From: Tetrahymena elliotti 4EA
Taxonomy: Eukaryota; Ciliophora; Oligohymenophorea; Hymenostomatida; Tetrahymenidae
Direction: 5' to 3'
Length of the DNA stretch: 64,000 nt
NCBI GenBank assembly: GCA_000231825.2
Contig: JH720386.1
Span: 186,001-250,000, forward strand
Positions 38,601-53,500 of the stretch are shown here, in pieces (the stretch's first letter is position 1; each line of letters starts with the position of its first letter). The notes under the pieces were generated by a model, which was given only the letters and a program-made list of their open reading frames with translations, had not been told where the DNA came from and ran no database searches. Both the position numbers and the translations under genes were made by a program.

Positions 38601-41600
38601 TTGTAAAGCTATTTTATTTATTTACAAGAATTTATTATATTAATTTTTTATCTAACAAAAAGCTGAAATCCAAATCTACCGTTCAGATGATGATAATTTC
38701 TATCAAAAAATACATTCTCTTAAAATTCTTTAAAAAAGATAATAGAAGCTTTTTTTGAAGATGATTTTGGAGATTATTTTAATTATTCCTTTTTGTATGA
38801 TTTTTGATAAGCTAAATATAGAAGGAATAAGAACTAGATTTGAACTCATTTTTGTCTAGTTGATTAGGGTGATTCCCTTTTACAGAATATTCAAAATCTT
38901 ATAAAATCTAAAAAAGAAGAATATATATCTATGCAGAGTTATTGAAACACTTATTGTCTATATTTTATTCTGCCATGTGCTTGGATGTCTATTTATTTTA
39001 CTTGGAAAAATAGAGTCAGATTTTAATGAATCTTGGTTTATTAAAGTCCCTGCTCCTCAAAATGATTTCCCAAAAAATATTGTATGTTATCTTTATTTTT
39101 TTAATTACTTACTTTTATCCACCTTGAAAAAATTAGAGAACTGAATTACTAATCTCAGATCGTAGTTTATACTTACATGCAATTTATTGGGCATACGTAA
39201 CAACATCTCATGTAGGAGTTGGTGATGTCACAGGAGTTAACTTGAGAGAAAAAATTTACAGTATATTTGTGATGTTTATTTCAACTTTCACACATATTAT
39301 ATTTTTTGGTAATCTCACTTCTATGGCAAAAGAAGCTGCATTTATGCTTAAAATAAAGCTTGATTAAAAATATGAAAAGATATTTTAAACAGTCAGTTTG
39401 TTAAATGTTACTTCATTTAAAATTTAAGTTGAGGTAATTTTTATTTTTAAAATGAATAAAGTAATCAATTGATTTTTAATATTAATAAGTCTTACATTAA
39501 TTTTATATGGAATGATTCTTATGGTTTAGATGAGAATCAGATTTTGGAAAAGTTACCTTTTTGTGTGAAGGTAGAGATATTTAAAAAAAGATACAAAAAA
39601 TGTATCCAATCAACACCTTTATTTAAGTCAAATTCTTGGCAAGTGGATATGGATATTGTCCATTCAATACTAAGATTTATGAAAATTAAGATTTTCTTAA
39701 CTAACGATGTAGTTGCAGAGGCTGGTAAGTCGTATCAAGATTTACACATTTTTTTACAAGGGAAGTTTGTAGCCTTCCAGCTTAATGGCTTAAAAGCTTT
39801 TGAATCCTCAGTTGGTAGCTATTTTGGTGGATGTTCCAATAGTCAGCCTTTAACAATATATTTTTAAGCAAAGTAGATCAGCTTTATTTAGAAAATAATA
39901 TTTCTTACTTTTAAATCCTATTTTTAATAGAAGCATTTGCAAAGTTGGTGTTATAGATAGGTAGCATGTCAAGTATTTGCAGTAAGTCTTTCCTGATTGG
40001 TATGAAAAGATGATTAGCAAGCAAAAGAAAGTATATCAAAGTTATCTTCTTGATCTAAGCTATTTCTAAAAGGATTAAATGGCTAACTAGAGATATGTTT
40101 AAAATAGATTTATTTTAAATAACAAAAATTAAATCTTAGATTTTAAGTACAGCGAATAGCTTTTAGAACATTACTAATAAGTTTCTTTAAATTTTTTTGA
40201 AGTAGAAGTTGCAAATAATACCAAAGATTTTGACAATAATTTAGAGAGTATATAAAATTTAAATAAAATTGATACATCAGATGAAGATGATTCTGCAATT
40301 GAAAATTTTGATCAAATTCCAAACAATTAAGAAGCACTAAGTATGCGAACTAAGCTTAAAGAAACTAAGGAAATTTAATAATGGAAAAAAAGAATTACGG
40401 AAAGAACTAGAAGTATGGTTTGCGATTTTTAAAATATCTCCGTAAATAAAAGCCAAAATAATGCCAGTAATGCTGAGGTATTTTAATTTCTTTAACTTTA
40501 TTTGTCATAAAATTATAGTTTAAGTAAATTATTTTTTCAAATCAAGTTAACTATTAATGATGATTTATCAAATTAATTTTATTGAAAAATTTCAAAAATA
40601 TTTATTAAATCATTTTAAAAAAAGTTTAACATGTCTAAAAGCAAATTTTCTAATAAACCTTACATCATTTGCTTGCCTTACAACTTTAAACCATCATAGA
40701 AATAATCAGATATTAAAGATATGATCATACTCCACTTTTTTTATATTTATAAGCTGGCTTTCATAAAAGATTCTGAATATAATTATTTTTTACATCCATA
40801 CTCATCTGCTTCTTACTATGTATAAATCATAAATCTAATTTTCACTATTTACAGTCTTATCTTTACTCCTATATATGTTTACTTTGGACTAGAGATCTCT
40901 ACTTTACCATTAGTGTTTGAAGTAAATATCATATATTATTAACTAAATACACTTTTGAATCAAAAATATAAAAATATTTTTTAATTAAGAAATTATTTAT
41001 TTAAAAATTAGATTATTCACACAGCCTATCTATTGATAGAATTATTTATTGATTTAAGAACACCTTATTTTAAGCAGGGTTTGTTGGTAACAAATAGTAG
41101 GAAAATTTTTAAACATTTATGGGAGAAAAAAAACTTAAAACTGAGAATAGTCTGTTTATTACCTTTAAATATTATTATGTGGTAAGTCAGTTTGGATTAT
41201 TAAGAACAATCATTTACACTCAAAATCATTTTTCTTTTACTTCGTGGGATAAGATTGTTATAAATAAAAAATTTAGATGCAATTCTAACAAGAATTCAAA
41301 CATATAATAAATCTAATTAAAAAATATTGGGTATGATGTTAGGTTTTTTACATGTATTAATTATGTGGCACTACTTTTCTTCTTTATGGATATGGTACGT
41401 TCACAATATATCAGTTCCCAATTTCGTAAATTCAATCTTATAAATAATATCTCAATTTAATTTTAACTCAAATTCATATATAAATAATAAGCCTGACTCT
41501 AATTGGGTAAAAGTAAATAAATTACAAGATGCAAATTTAATTAGCAAAATAATAAATGGGCTATTTTTTGTAATGAGTATAGCCACAACATGTGGATATC

Positions 41601-43530
41601 CAACAATGAAATCATATAATGATATTGAAAAAATATTTTTTATTATTGCTATCTATTTTGGAGATGCAATAATTGCTTATGACTTTGGTTTGATTGCTTC
41701 TTAATCTTTGTTGCTTCCTTAAAAATATCAAGAAATAGATAAAAAAACAAAGTAAATTATTTTGTTTTTTTAGCAAATTAATTATTGAAAATCTTTTTAA
41801 AATAAAAATTTCAAAATAGGTAATTTAAGATTTTACTTTCTATTGGAAATAACAAAAGTAAGAATAATATTAACAAACTTCACAAAAAAATTGAGTTGTC
41901 CTATCTATATAAATTATACTCAAGTTTATTTACTGAGTAGCAATTGATTTAGTTATAGCCTTTGATACCCTAAACTCTAGTAAATTTTAAATGGTATTTA
42001 GTATTATTTTTATTATTTTTCTATAAATAGTATGAACAACTTCTTTAGAGTCATTAAGGAAAATATCTCTAAACTATCCCAATATTGTAAGAATTATCTA
42101 AGTTCGTACATTTTAGAAATATTTAAAAGCATATTGAGTTAAAAGTCTTTTTACCAAATGATTTCATTACAAATAAGGAATCTTCAAATGGATATCTCTA
42201 TTTTGTTAGTAAAGGTATTGTAAAAATTCTATCACCAAAAGAAGACTAGGTAATTCATACTTTGTATGAAGGTGACTTATTTAGTTAAGTTACTTTAACT
42301 AAATATGGTAAAAGCTCTTAATGCAGAATTTACACATCAAATATCGCTGAAATAGTATAAATTAAACATAAGAATGTACAATTAATGCTACAGATTTTCC
42401 CTTAATTCAAAAATACAATTTATAAGCATGGTAAAATAATTAATTATTTACATTTAACTATAAAAGATAATATGAGAATGTTTAAATTATACAAAATAAA
42501 TTATAATTATTTTTATTTAAACTAGAAGCTTTGCTTCATTCAAAACACATTTCAATTTTTTATTTTTTAGATTAGAATTTGATGATAATTTAAAAATAAA
42601 TTAATTATTTTATTTCATTTTAATATTAGCAAGAAAATAAATTCCTCTTCCTGGATTATCAAATTTAGTTAAATTGAATTTGCTCAGTGATTATTAATAA
42701 GAAGCCTTGTCATAAATTTACAAATTTAATGAAGGGGAATTTTATGATTATGATAAAGTTTAAAACAATCATTCAAATCTTGTTTTTACTGAAGAAAATT
42801 TCTAAGATGAACAATAAATGTTTAAAAGTTATTTTGGAAATTTAAATAAGCATAAATTCAGATCAGCTTAGATGATAAATAAAAATTAAAGGTCTAATAA
42901 TACTATCTAATCCCAGTTTCCTTTTAAATAGCATTAAGAAGGAAATGTTTTATAAAACTCTCAATAAGCCTTTTCATCAAAAAATATGAGTAATGAAGAT
43001 TTAGAAAATCATGTCAAGACAATAACAAACATTTAAAAAAACTTTTTAATAGAAGATGATGATAACAATGATTCAATTTTTTAAAAGAACTGCATTGATT
43101 AAAATCATTAAAATCAATTGAAAAAATAAAACTAGATTAGAATGTCCTAAAAAGATATTTAAAGAAGCATAAATAACTTGCATAAAAAATTACCTAAAAA
43201 GCACTACAAAATGGATTAAAATACTAATTTAAGCCAGATATAATACCCTTCCTAAAATAATCAGTAATATGATTAATCTATTTAATAAAAAAACGAAGGT
43301 AAAATTAATTATTAGCTGTAATTTGGTCTATTTTCTAATAATGATATAAATAACAAAACTAATTAAAGTAATTTTTTTAAAATTTATTTAGAAATATTTT
43401 ATTTCATCTTAAATTTTTAAATTATACAGATACAATTGATAATAATATGAAAGATAATCAATAATAAAAAGAAGAAAATTTGAATGAAATTTCAAAATAA
43501 AGTGCATCAATTATAGATTTAGGAATATGA
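32630..43530 (+). CDS. Four-repeat (pseudotetrameric) cyclic-nucleotide-binding channel, copy 2
   Basis: Same architecture as copy 1, starting MSSSYQVISNRFQNLQ about 30 residues before the first hydrophobic segment. TM modules lie at about 32690-33590, 34970-35960, 38390-39360 and 40740-41760. CNBDs lie at about 34040-34400, 36260-36610, 39640-40010 and 42060-42430. Filters: SSFGD (33434-33448), GAYGD (across intron 35605-35834), VGVGD (39212-39226), CGYPT (41591-41605). The repeat I to II junction stays open in one frame without any TGA, whether or not its AT-rich middle is an intron. Repeat II to III is a continuous Gln/Asn-rich frame containing RRLSL (37393-37407) and an island ending IQSYFDKNLEFQVLE. 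CNBD I (FGEVAILINQFRTCYVKA) is canonical, CNBD II retains Arg (LRKVSIRA), III and IV are degenerate. The last exon ends SASIIDLGI at TGA 43528-43530. The pore-loop intron in repeat II is in the same place as in the other copies. Confidence 0.85.
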
Positions 43531-44513
43531 TTTCATTTTAAATTAACTAATTAATTTTATTGTAAATTCTTATTTTTAACTATCTAAATTTATGTTTAAT
43601 TATTTATTAGTCCCTTTTAAAAGAAAATTTTTTAATTTCTATGATTTTCTCTAAAAGTTTTTGCAGGGCTTTGGAGGAGAAAGGGGTCTATATTATTCAG
43701 GATTTTTTATTATTTATGAAACTAAATACAAGATTAATTTGTGAAAATTGATAATTTTTTTAAATAAATCTTTTCCATCATTAATTTTATTATAAAAATA
43801 AGTAAATGTCATTTATAAATTAATTTTTATTTTTTCTATTGCTTTATTTTCACAATTAAGTATTTTAAGGTACAATTACCACTCAAAATGAAAGATATTG
43901 AAATATTTGTATTATCTAAAGATGGGGACAGTTAATAATTTGTTCAATAAAATGATTATAATAATTTTAAATCTGTACTTTAATTTTAAGTAGGACTTAA
44001 AAATAGTACCAAGTTTTTTTTGACAGTATTTCTTATTAAGAAGAGTTTACAAATGTTAAATAAAGCTTACATTATTAAGTAATAAATATCTATTTTTTTG
44101 GAATTCCTTTAGTTTTTAGTGTAAATCGTACTAAAATAAGTTTCTTGCTTATCAATTTTTTTTCATTTAAAAATATATGATGGATTTATTAAAATGAATT
44201 AAGAAAATATCAAAAAACTTTAAAAAAAATTGGTAAATTTTTGATTTTGAATATTTAATAGATATTCTTTTAATGTCCTTTTATGATATTTTTTTAATTA
44301 GAAAGTTAACAAAATAATTCACTCATTGATTAAAGACTTTCTTATCAAAATATAAAAGATTAATTATTTGTAGAAAAAAGCATTAAATTATTAAATTGTA
44401 TTTTAAAAGAGAGTTTGCTAAATTTAGTTAAATTTCAGTGGGATTTGGAAGGAATTGTTGGGTATTTGCTTGAATTAAATTGCTGAATATTTAAATAGCT
44501 AAAAATAAGTCAA
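43531..44513. other. Spacer between channel copies 2 and 3
   Basis: About 1 kb of AT-rich DNA. No coding frame or RNA gene seen. It separates the TGA of copy 2 from the start of copy 3. Confidence 0.5.
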
Positions 44514-47500
44514 ATGCATAAGCTTGCTACTGATTAATAATCTTTTTTGTCAAATAGACTCAAAGATTTAAAATATAAAAATGAATATCATCCTTATTTA
44601 AAATCGACTAGTTTTTTATGGAATGTTTTCATTTTTTTCATAGATTTATACGTATTTGCTATTTATTAGATATGGCTAGCACTAGATTTAAATCCTTATA
44701 ATATGTACGTTATACTCGGAATCTCTCTAGAGTTTATTTATTTAGTTAATCTCATCTTAATCTTTGCTGTGAGAAAGAAGTAAAATAGTATGCACTTTTA
44801 CTTCTTTACGTATCTCAAGTTTAATAATATTTAATAAGGTAAAGAAATATTGATTTGAATTTTTTAATTGATTTGATTTAGAATTACTTCAAACATTGAA
44901 TTAAAAAATATTTTATTTTATTAAAAAATAATAGTTCTCATATCTCTGATCAATTTAATATCTCTAGCTCCTACACATCTCATCATTATTTTATATTTAA
45001 ATGAATAAAAAAATTCAGATACATCATCATCAGAAGTATATTTTCCTAAAACAATTAATCTAGTTTTGTTAACTAAACTTCTAAGGTTTTTCAGTATAAA
45101 AGAATTCTTAGCTAAATTTGAGCATTTGATTAAGTTTCTAGATTTTAACAAACTAACTTTTTTTAGAATATTTGCTTCTTTATTTTAGCTTTTGTAAATC
45201 ACTCATTTTTTTGCTTGCTGCTTTGTATTTTATAATATATACATTTAGTCTGGTTACTTTTCTGCCACAACATATGATATTACAAGTGATTACATGAAAT
45301 ATGTTTTAGGGCTTCAATGGGCAGTAGAAGCCATGATTGGTTCAAGTTTTGGAGATGTTTATCCTCCAACGGATGGTGAAATATTTTTGACATTTGTTTC
45401 TATGGTTGCTGGAGGTGTATTTTATTGTAAGATATTCTCTGATTTTAGTAGTCTCCTTTAGATTAGCAAACAGTTTACCCTAGAATTAAAGTAAAAATGT
45501 TTTTAAATTATTGTGATAAGCTTAATTAATATAACTTTAAATATACTATTCTAATTAAATCTATTCTTTTATTAAAAAAAATATCAATAAAATCTAACTA
45601 AAAGTAATTCCAAGTTGTTCAATACAGTTTAATTAATATATTAAATTAAAGAAATATGCTTTAAATTTAATTATTTCTTAATTTTATATATAAATAATAG
45701 AGACAAATAGAAACAAGCATATTAACTTGCTAATAACAAGTAGGTATCTTAGAAAATATTTGATAAAATACAATATTTCTATAATAACTTTGAAGAAGGA
45801 TAAAAAATACGTAAAGCTTATAAATCAAAAAGATATAATTAATTTTATTTTAAGTAATGTATTATAGAATTATCCATGAACTTCCTCCTCAATTAATAGA
45901 AGAAGTTGCATTAAAATTTCAGCAAAACTTTGTTTAAAATGTCTAGATTTTTAATTTGGGATATTCAACTTTTGTCATAAAAATGCTCAAAAAATTGTAT
46001 CCTAAGGTGGCAATAAAAAATGACTATGTAATAAAAATGGGAGAATCTGCCTAAAACTTTTACATACTATCAAAGGGTAGAGTTGAAGTTATAAATCGTG
46101 ATAAAAAGACAGTAATTAGAGTCTTAGAAACTGGAGCCTATTTTGGAGAAATTGGTATCTTACTAAGCTAATATAGAACATGCTATGTAAAAGCATAGAC
46201 AGATTGTATTTTTATGTGTATAAAAAAAGACCACTTTCTTAAAATTTTAAACAAATTTCCTGACATTAAAAGTTTTCTTATCAAAGTTGGCCAATAAAGA
46301 ATGGGTACTAAGAGCTATGAAGAGAAAAACTAAAATATTATCTTTGATCATAATAGTTAAATTAAAAAATAAACTATCCCAGTTATTGAAACAAAATGTA
46401 AATTTTATTGTCATCTTGATTTGTTAAAAAATAGCCTTTTGCTAAATTAATTTAAAAATATCTAAAAATATATTTTCAATTCTTTACGAAAAAAAATATT
46501 TCATAAAATTTAAACTTTTTTAAAGAGAAATTAAATTTTATGTAAATCACTACTGGATAAATTGTTGAAATTAAACTACAATTTGTTTAATTTAAATAAT
46601 TTAAAATTAAAAAAATAGACCATTAAACTTCGAACAATTCATTAATTAATAAAAAATTGTAGACAGTTGTTTCTTTACAAAAGAATAACTCTAATAAATA
46701 ACAAGTATGCAATGATGAAAATGCTTTTATCGATGCATAAAATTAACCTCAAAAAACATTAAGTAACGAAGATGTCATTTTTATGGATCAAAGTATGTCT
46801 TTTGATAATGAAAGTTTAAAGAGAAAAATTCTTGCTTTGAAAGAGAAAAAAGATTTGAAAGTTTTAATTCTAAATGAAAAAGTAAATTTTTTTCTTTTGT
46901 TTTATTATAAATTAATTTTATTACATTTTGAAGATAATGATATGCTGGGCTTTAGTTTTGCTAATAGTTTTGACATATAATCTTTTTTACTCTCTTTATA
47001 GTATTTTTTTTAGTGATGATTTTGAAGGAAATGCTTCAATAGCTCTAGAATCATTAAGCTTTTTTGTCAACCTTATTGACTCTTTAATATTTTCTAGGCT
47101 CTCTACTTTCTCAAAAAAAAATAATGAATTCATTTTAAATCACAAATAAATACTCTTTAGATACTTAAACAAAGAATTTTTTTTTGATGTATTGTCGACT
47201 GTTCCATTTTCTAATATCTATGAAATAGTTTGTGGAAAATAGCAATTTGAAAGCAACCTACTTTTTATTAGACTTTTCAGATTATTAAGGCTCTTAAAAT
47301 TTAGGAGATTTTAGCAATATATTTATATATTACACTAGCAATACAAGATTAGCTTTAAGTATGGTGCTTTTTTAAGACTAGCATATTTATACTTTTTCCT
47401 TAACCACCTGAATGGTGGCATCATGTATCTAATTTGTAAATATGAGTATGATAATAAACTTAGTTATTCTCTAGGAGTTTAAATGGATAATTTCTCTATT

Positions 47501-50500
47501 GAATAAGAAAGGCCATTTATGATAAAAAATGTTTATGTGAATTTCTTATATTGGTCTTTTTGTGTTAGTACTCAAGGTAATAGATAAATACTATTTTAAA
47601 TATCATAATTTAATTAACAAGAAAAAACAGATTATGAATGCAAAGAAAATTTTTACCTAAATTTACTGTATTATTTTAAAATATTATTTTACTCAATTCC
47701 TATTATTTTTTAAATATTAGTAGATATTTAAAAAAATAATTTAGAGTATTTAGAATAATTTTTTATTTATATTGAATCAAAATTAAAAAAATATTTATGT
47801 AATAAAGGTGCTTATGGAGATATTTGGGCTATGAGTTCAATTGAGAAGACATATTAAAGTGTGACAAATATATTTTTTAAGATATTTTTTTGCTTTTTAT
47901 TTGCTAATTTAGTGTAGATTACTGCTGTTTCAAAAAATAAACTTGAAAAATATTTAGAAGAAGTTGATTCTTTTAAATATTGGTCTAAATTGGTAGGATT
48001 ACCTTCAGAAATTAAAAATAGGATAATTAAAATTTACAATTTTAGGTGGCATAACTAGAAAGGAATGAAGGAAAAAGAACTAGAAGAAAGCTTATTACCT
48101 GATAACATAAAAGATAGAATTCTCTATAATAGAATGAAATTGTAATTAATTTTATTTATTTATTTGGGTTTAATATTTATTTTGATATTTTAAAGCATAG
48201 TACAACAAGTAAATCCTCTTCATAGCTCTGAGCTGACAGGAATTATGATGTTGCTTCTTAAAAAATTTGAAAAATTAATTATCACCTAAGGTGAATATGT
48301 CTTCAAGAAAGGAGATATAGCTTAAGAAATTTACTTTATAGAAGAAGGGGAGGTGTAGTTAATTTATAATTAAAATAATAAAGAAGAAGTTTTAGCTGAA
48401 ATAGGATAATATGGATACTTTGGTGGATTAGAATTCCTCAACTTAACTCCAACTCTGAGAAAAATTTCAGCTAGAGCAAAAAAAAACTTGTCTCTGCTAG
48501 TTCTAAATCTAAAATAGTATTCAGAGTTAGAATAAGAATACTCATTTGCAAAACTATTTATTCAAAATCTCTATCCTTAAAACAATGTAATTTAAAATTT
48601 AATTTTAGTATGAAAATAGAACAAATATTTTTAAAAGAAAAAGAAATAGAAACATGGAGATGAACAATAGTTAATATAAAAGAAATAAACTACTTAAAAT
48701 AATCAGAATTAATTAGAAAATAGTCTTGAACACCTCGAAAGGAAGGATCCAAAAATATATGCTGGAGAAAACCATGAGTATCACTAGCAAACTTTAACTA
48801 ATTTTTCATAAAAAGATAGAATAAAAATAAAGCTTGTAAAATAAGAAAAGCTAATCAATCTTAATTAAAATATTCTCTATAGTAGCAAAAATAATGACCT
48901 CATTAAATGGTATTGTGATATTCTAGGTTCTGTGATACAAACAAAAATACGTTCAGAAAAAATGTATTTTTAAAATCAAAGGATAACAAACGAAGATAAT
49001 TCAAATAACTTAAGGCATAATGCTTTAAATTAAAACTTCAAAGTAATTGATGTTCTTAATTAAAATCTTGGGATAAACTAAGAAAATAAAATTTTTTAAC
49101 AGATTAATGACAATTAAGACTAAAGAGAAATAGAAACCAATAAAAATTAAATTTAAAATGATAATATTACAGCTTTTAAGAATAAAAGAGGCCATATAAA
49201 TTTCAAATACAGCACAGAAGAAGAAGAAAATCAAACTGAAATTGAAAAAATTCAATACATTTAGCTTAAGTAAAAAAATTAATTTTTATCATAAAAAAAG
49301 CGTGAGAATGAGCAAAAGTAGAAATAGAAACTTTGGTATTAGTAAGAAATTGTTTCTCCTTTGCACAAAAAATAAATAGAATTACATGAAATAAAAAAAG
49401 TGTCTTCTCAAATTATGTAAAATGGATAAAAAGAAAATGATAATGATAACAAAAGTGAAATTGAAAAATAGTAGTAAAAGAAAGAACAAAGAAGATTGAG
49501 TTTAATTTACTTTAATGATAGTAGTGATTTTTCAAATTATCAAAAACAACAAAAAAAGAAAGAAAGCGATTTGAAATTATAAAGTAACTTGAATCTTAGT
49601 TTAAATATTATAAAGGTAGATAGTGATAGTAGTCCTAGTTAAAATAGCAATTATTTAACTTAAGGAGCCAAGGATTAAAAAAATTAAGGAAGTCATTAAT
49701 ATACAAACAATTATATGAAGAGTACAATACTTCAATTAGAAGATTCATAAGCTAATAGATATCATTCTTAAATCAGCAATAACTATGGGTTAGGTAGCTC
49801 TTCGTTTAGAGGCGAGAATCAAAATTTATTGTTCTCTACAAAAAACCGTTTTACAAAGCATAATTGTGACTAATTTGGCTAAACTGAATTTCATATCTTA
49901 AAATTAAATAACTCTGATTAGCTAAAAAGTAATATAAATTTTAAAGAGCTTTCTTTTGAAGATTTAGATATGGATTTTGAGAGAAGTTTTGATAAAATCT
50001 AAAGTTATTTTGATAAAAATTTAGAATTTTAAGTACTTGAAAATGGATTAATCAAAGAAACATCTAATTACAACAACACTTTATCGGATGAGGAGATGGT
50101 TGATGTATAATAGATGCTAGAAGCAATTGGTTAAGAGAAAAAATAAAATGAATAAGAAAGCCCAGATAGCATAAATAATAACTAAATAGGATTTTTAAAT
50201 CTTAGAATTTTCAATTAATAAATTCAATAATATAATTATTCTCAATTTATTTCTAATGTTAATTCTAATTACTAAGATCTTAGCACTTTTAACGATAGTC
50301 AATTTTAGATTTAAGATCTTGACAAAAATGTTTCTTATTTACAATTAAGCTTTGATTTAGAAGAAACTCCAGTTTAGAACAAAAATAATAATAATAATAT
50401 CAAATAACTTAATTTAAATAATCTAACCCAATTTTAAAAAATTACTAAATTTGCACAGAAATTTTGTTTCTTTTTCTTGAACTTTTACTTGTCATTTTCT

Positions 50501-53500
50501 AATGTAGAATATTGGACTTCTTTTAATTAATACTATTTCACCATTTTAATTCCTCTCTACCTTGCATTTGAAGATATTTCTTTTTCGCATCCTGTTCTTA
50601 TTGTAATTGAAAGTGTAGTCATAATCAATGAATTGAGGTATATAGTTAAGTTGGTTGAGCACTATCAATCTATCAAAGTCAATATTTCTTAATTAAAGGA
50701 AACGAAATGTAAAATATTTCTGATATTAAATTTAGATAAAACATTAATTTTTATGAAAGCTATTATATCTAAAAAATTTTTTAATTGATAAATTAATAGC
50801 AAATACAGATTTCACACAGATAACATAGCCAGCTGATATATTCTAAGAAAAAGTTTATTCTTTGAAAATTTTACAGAAAAGATAAAATAAAGTGATTTTG
50901 ATGATACTTTTAGAGATAGTATTAATAGTTCCTTTTTGCATGATTTTCGATTTACTCTAAATAGAAGGCATCAGGACAAGATTTGAACTTATATTTGTTT
51001 AACTGATAAGAATAATTCCTTTTTGTAGAATATTTAACATTTTCTCAAAATTAAAAAAGAAAAATATTTACTTATGCAGAGTTATAGAAACTTTGATTAT
51101 GTATGTGCTTTTATGCCATGTTCTTGGATGCATATTTATATTGCTAGGAAAAATCGAGTCAGATTTTAATAATTCTTGGATGATCAAAGTCCCTGCTCCT
51201 CAAAATGGTTTCCCTAATAATGTGGTAAAAAATTAAAAAATAAAAAAAATAATACAATTTTTTTTTTTCAAATAGAGAACGGAATTACTAATAGGTAATC
51301 TAAGTTTATATTTACATGCTATCTATTGGGCATATGTAACAACGTCTCATGTAGGAGTTGGAGATGTTACAGGAGTTAATTATAGAGAAAAAATTTATGG
51401 TATCTGTGTTATGTATTTTTCTACTTTCACTCACATCATAATTTTTGGAAATCTTGCTTCAATGGCAAAAGAAGCAGCTTTTATGCTAAAGATAAAACTT
51501 GATTAGAAATATGAAAAGATATTTTAAACTGTCAGTTTGTTAAATGTAACTTCATTTAAAATTTAAGTTGAGGTAAATATTTTGTTTGTTTGTTTATTTA
51601 TTCTTTCTTATTTTATTTTCGGAGCTATATAAATAATTTTATTATTTTTATTTTAAAGTCTTTCATAAATTTTATATGGAATGATTCATACGGCTTAGAT
51701 GAGAATTAGCTTTTAGACAAGCTACCTTTTTCTTTGAAGATAGAAATTCTTAAGAAGAGATATAAAAATTGCATTAACTAAGCTTTCTTATTCAAGTCGA
51801 ATTCATGGTAGGTTGATGTTAGTATTCTTCATTCTATTTTGAGATTTATGAAAGTTAAGATTTTTTTAACTGATGATGTGATTGCAGAAGCAGGAAAATC
51901 TTATCAAGATTTGTACATATTCTTGTAAGGAAAATATGTTGCCATCCAATTAAATGGTAAAAAAGCTCATGAACCTAAAGTTGGAGAGTTTTTTGGAGGA
52001 TCCTAGAATGAATTACCACTGACACTCTACTACTAAGCAAAGTAAATATTTTTTTTCATAAAATATTTATTTAGCTTTAAAAAAATCCATTAATACAGGA
52101 ATATTTGCAAGGTAGGAGTAATCAATAAGTATTATGTGAAATACTTACAAATAGTCTTTCCTGATTGGTATGAAAAAATGATTGGCTTTTAAAAGAAATT
52201 ATATGAAAGTAACCTTCTAGATTTAAGTTACTTTTAGGAATAAGTTGAGACTGATTAGTAATAGGTTTAAAATAGAATAATTATGAACAATAAAAATGAG
52301 TTCATCAATTTTTGCTACAGTTAAAAGCTTATCGATTACTACAAATAGATTGCTACTAGCTTTTTTGAAGTTGAAGCAGCAAATAATGAAAAAGATAATA
52401 GTAATAATCAACAAAGCATTTAAATCTTAAATTAAATAAACACATCAGAAGAAGAAGACTATGATATTTAAAGTAATACCGTGATCTAAAATTTATGGGA
52501 ATCCACTACGCTGAACCTCTAAAAATCTCAAAAAATAACAGAAGAAATAAAGAGATGGAATAAAAGAATCGAAGAAAGAAATAGAAGTATGGTTTGGGAT
52601 TTCCAAAACATCTCTATTTAAAAAAGCTAAAATTTGAATGAGGTAAGTTTTTATTTCATTTTTTGAAGAAAAAAATTATTGAATTATTTCCAAAAATTTG
52701 TAATAATAGAATAACATTTCAAGAAATGAGTCTTATCATAAGCCATTTATTATATGCTTGCCCTATTAAACAAGACAATCAACGAACTCTAACGCACCTA
52801 AAGATATGATTATCCTCCGTTTCTTTTATATTTATAAGCTGGTTTTTGTTAAAGATGCTGAGTTTAATTACTTCTTACATCCATATTCTTCTGCTTCATA
52901 TTATGTCTAGGTTATCAATCTTGTTTTCACAATTTACAGTCTCATATTCACCCCTATTTATGTATGTTTTGGTCTTGAGATATCCACTTTACCTTTAATC
53001 TTTGAGGTATGAAAATACATTTTTCTTAATATTTTTAGATAAAAACTTTCTCAAAAATATTAGCATTAATTTCTTATAAATTATTTTGAATATTATTTTT
53101 TAAAAAGATTATCCACACTTTATACCTCTTTGTTGAATTGTTTATTGATCTGAGAACTCCTTATTTCTAGCAAGGTTTGTTAGTTACAAATAGTAGAAAA
53201 ATTCTAAATCACTTATGGGAAAAAAAGAACTTAAAGCTAAGAGTAGCCTGCTTATTGCCCTTAAACGTTATTCTTTGGTAAATGAGTCTTGATTATCAAG
53301 ATGTATCTTTCTTGCTTAAACTAGCCTTAGTTTTACTTCGTGGAATACGATTGTTGCAAATTTTTAATTTGGATGCTATATTACTCAGAATACAGACATA
53401 AAATAAGTCATAATAGAAGACTCTAGGAATGATGTTAGGATTCTTACATGTTCTGATTATGTGGCACTATTTTGCTTCTCTATGGATTTGGTATGTCTAT

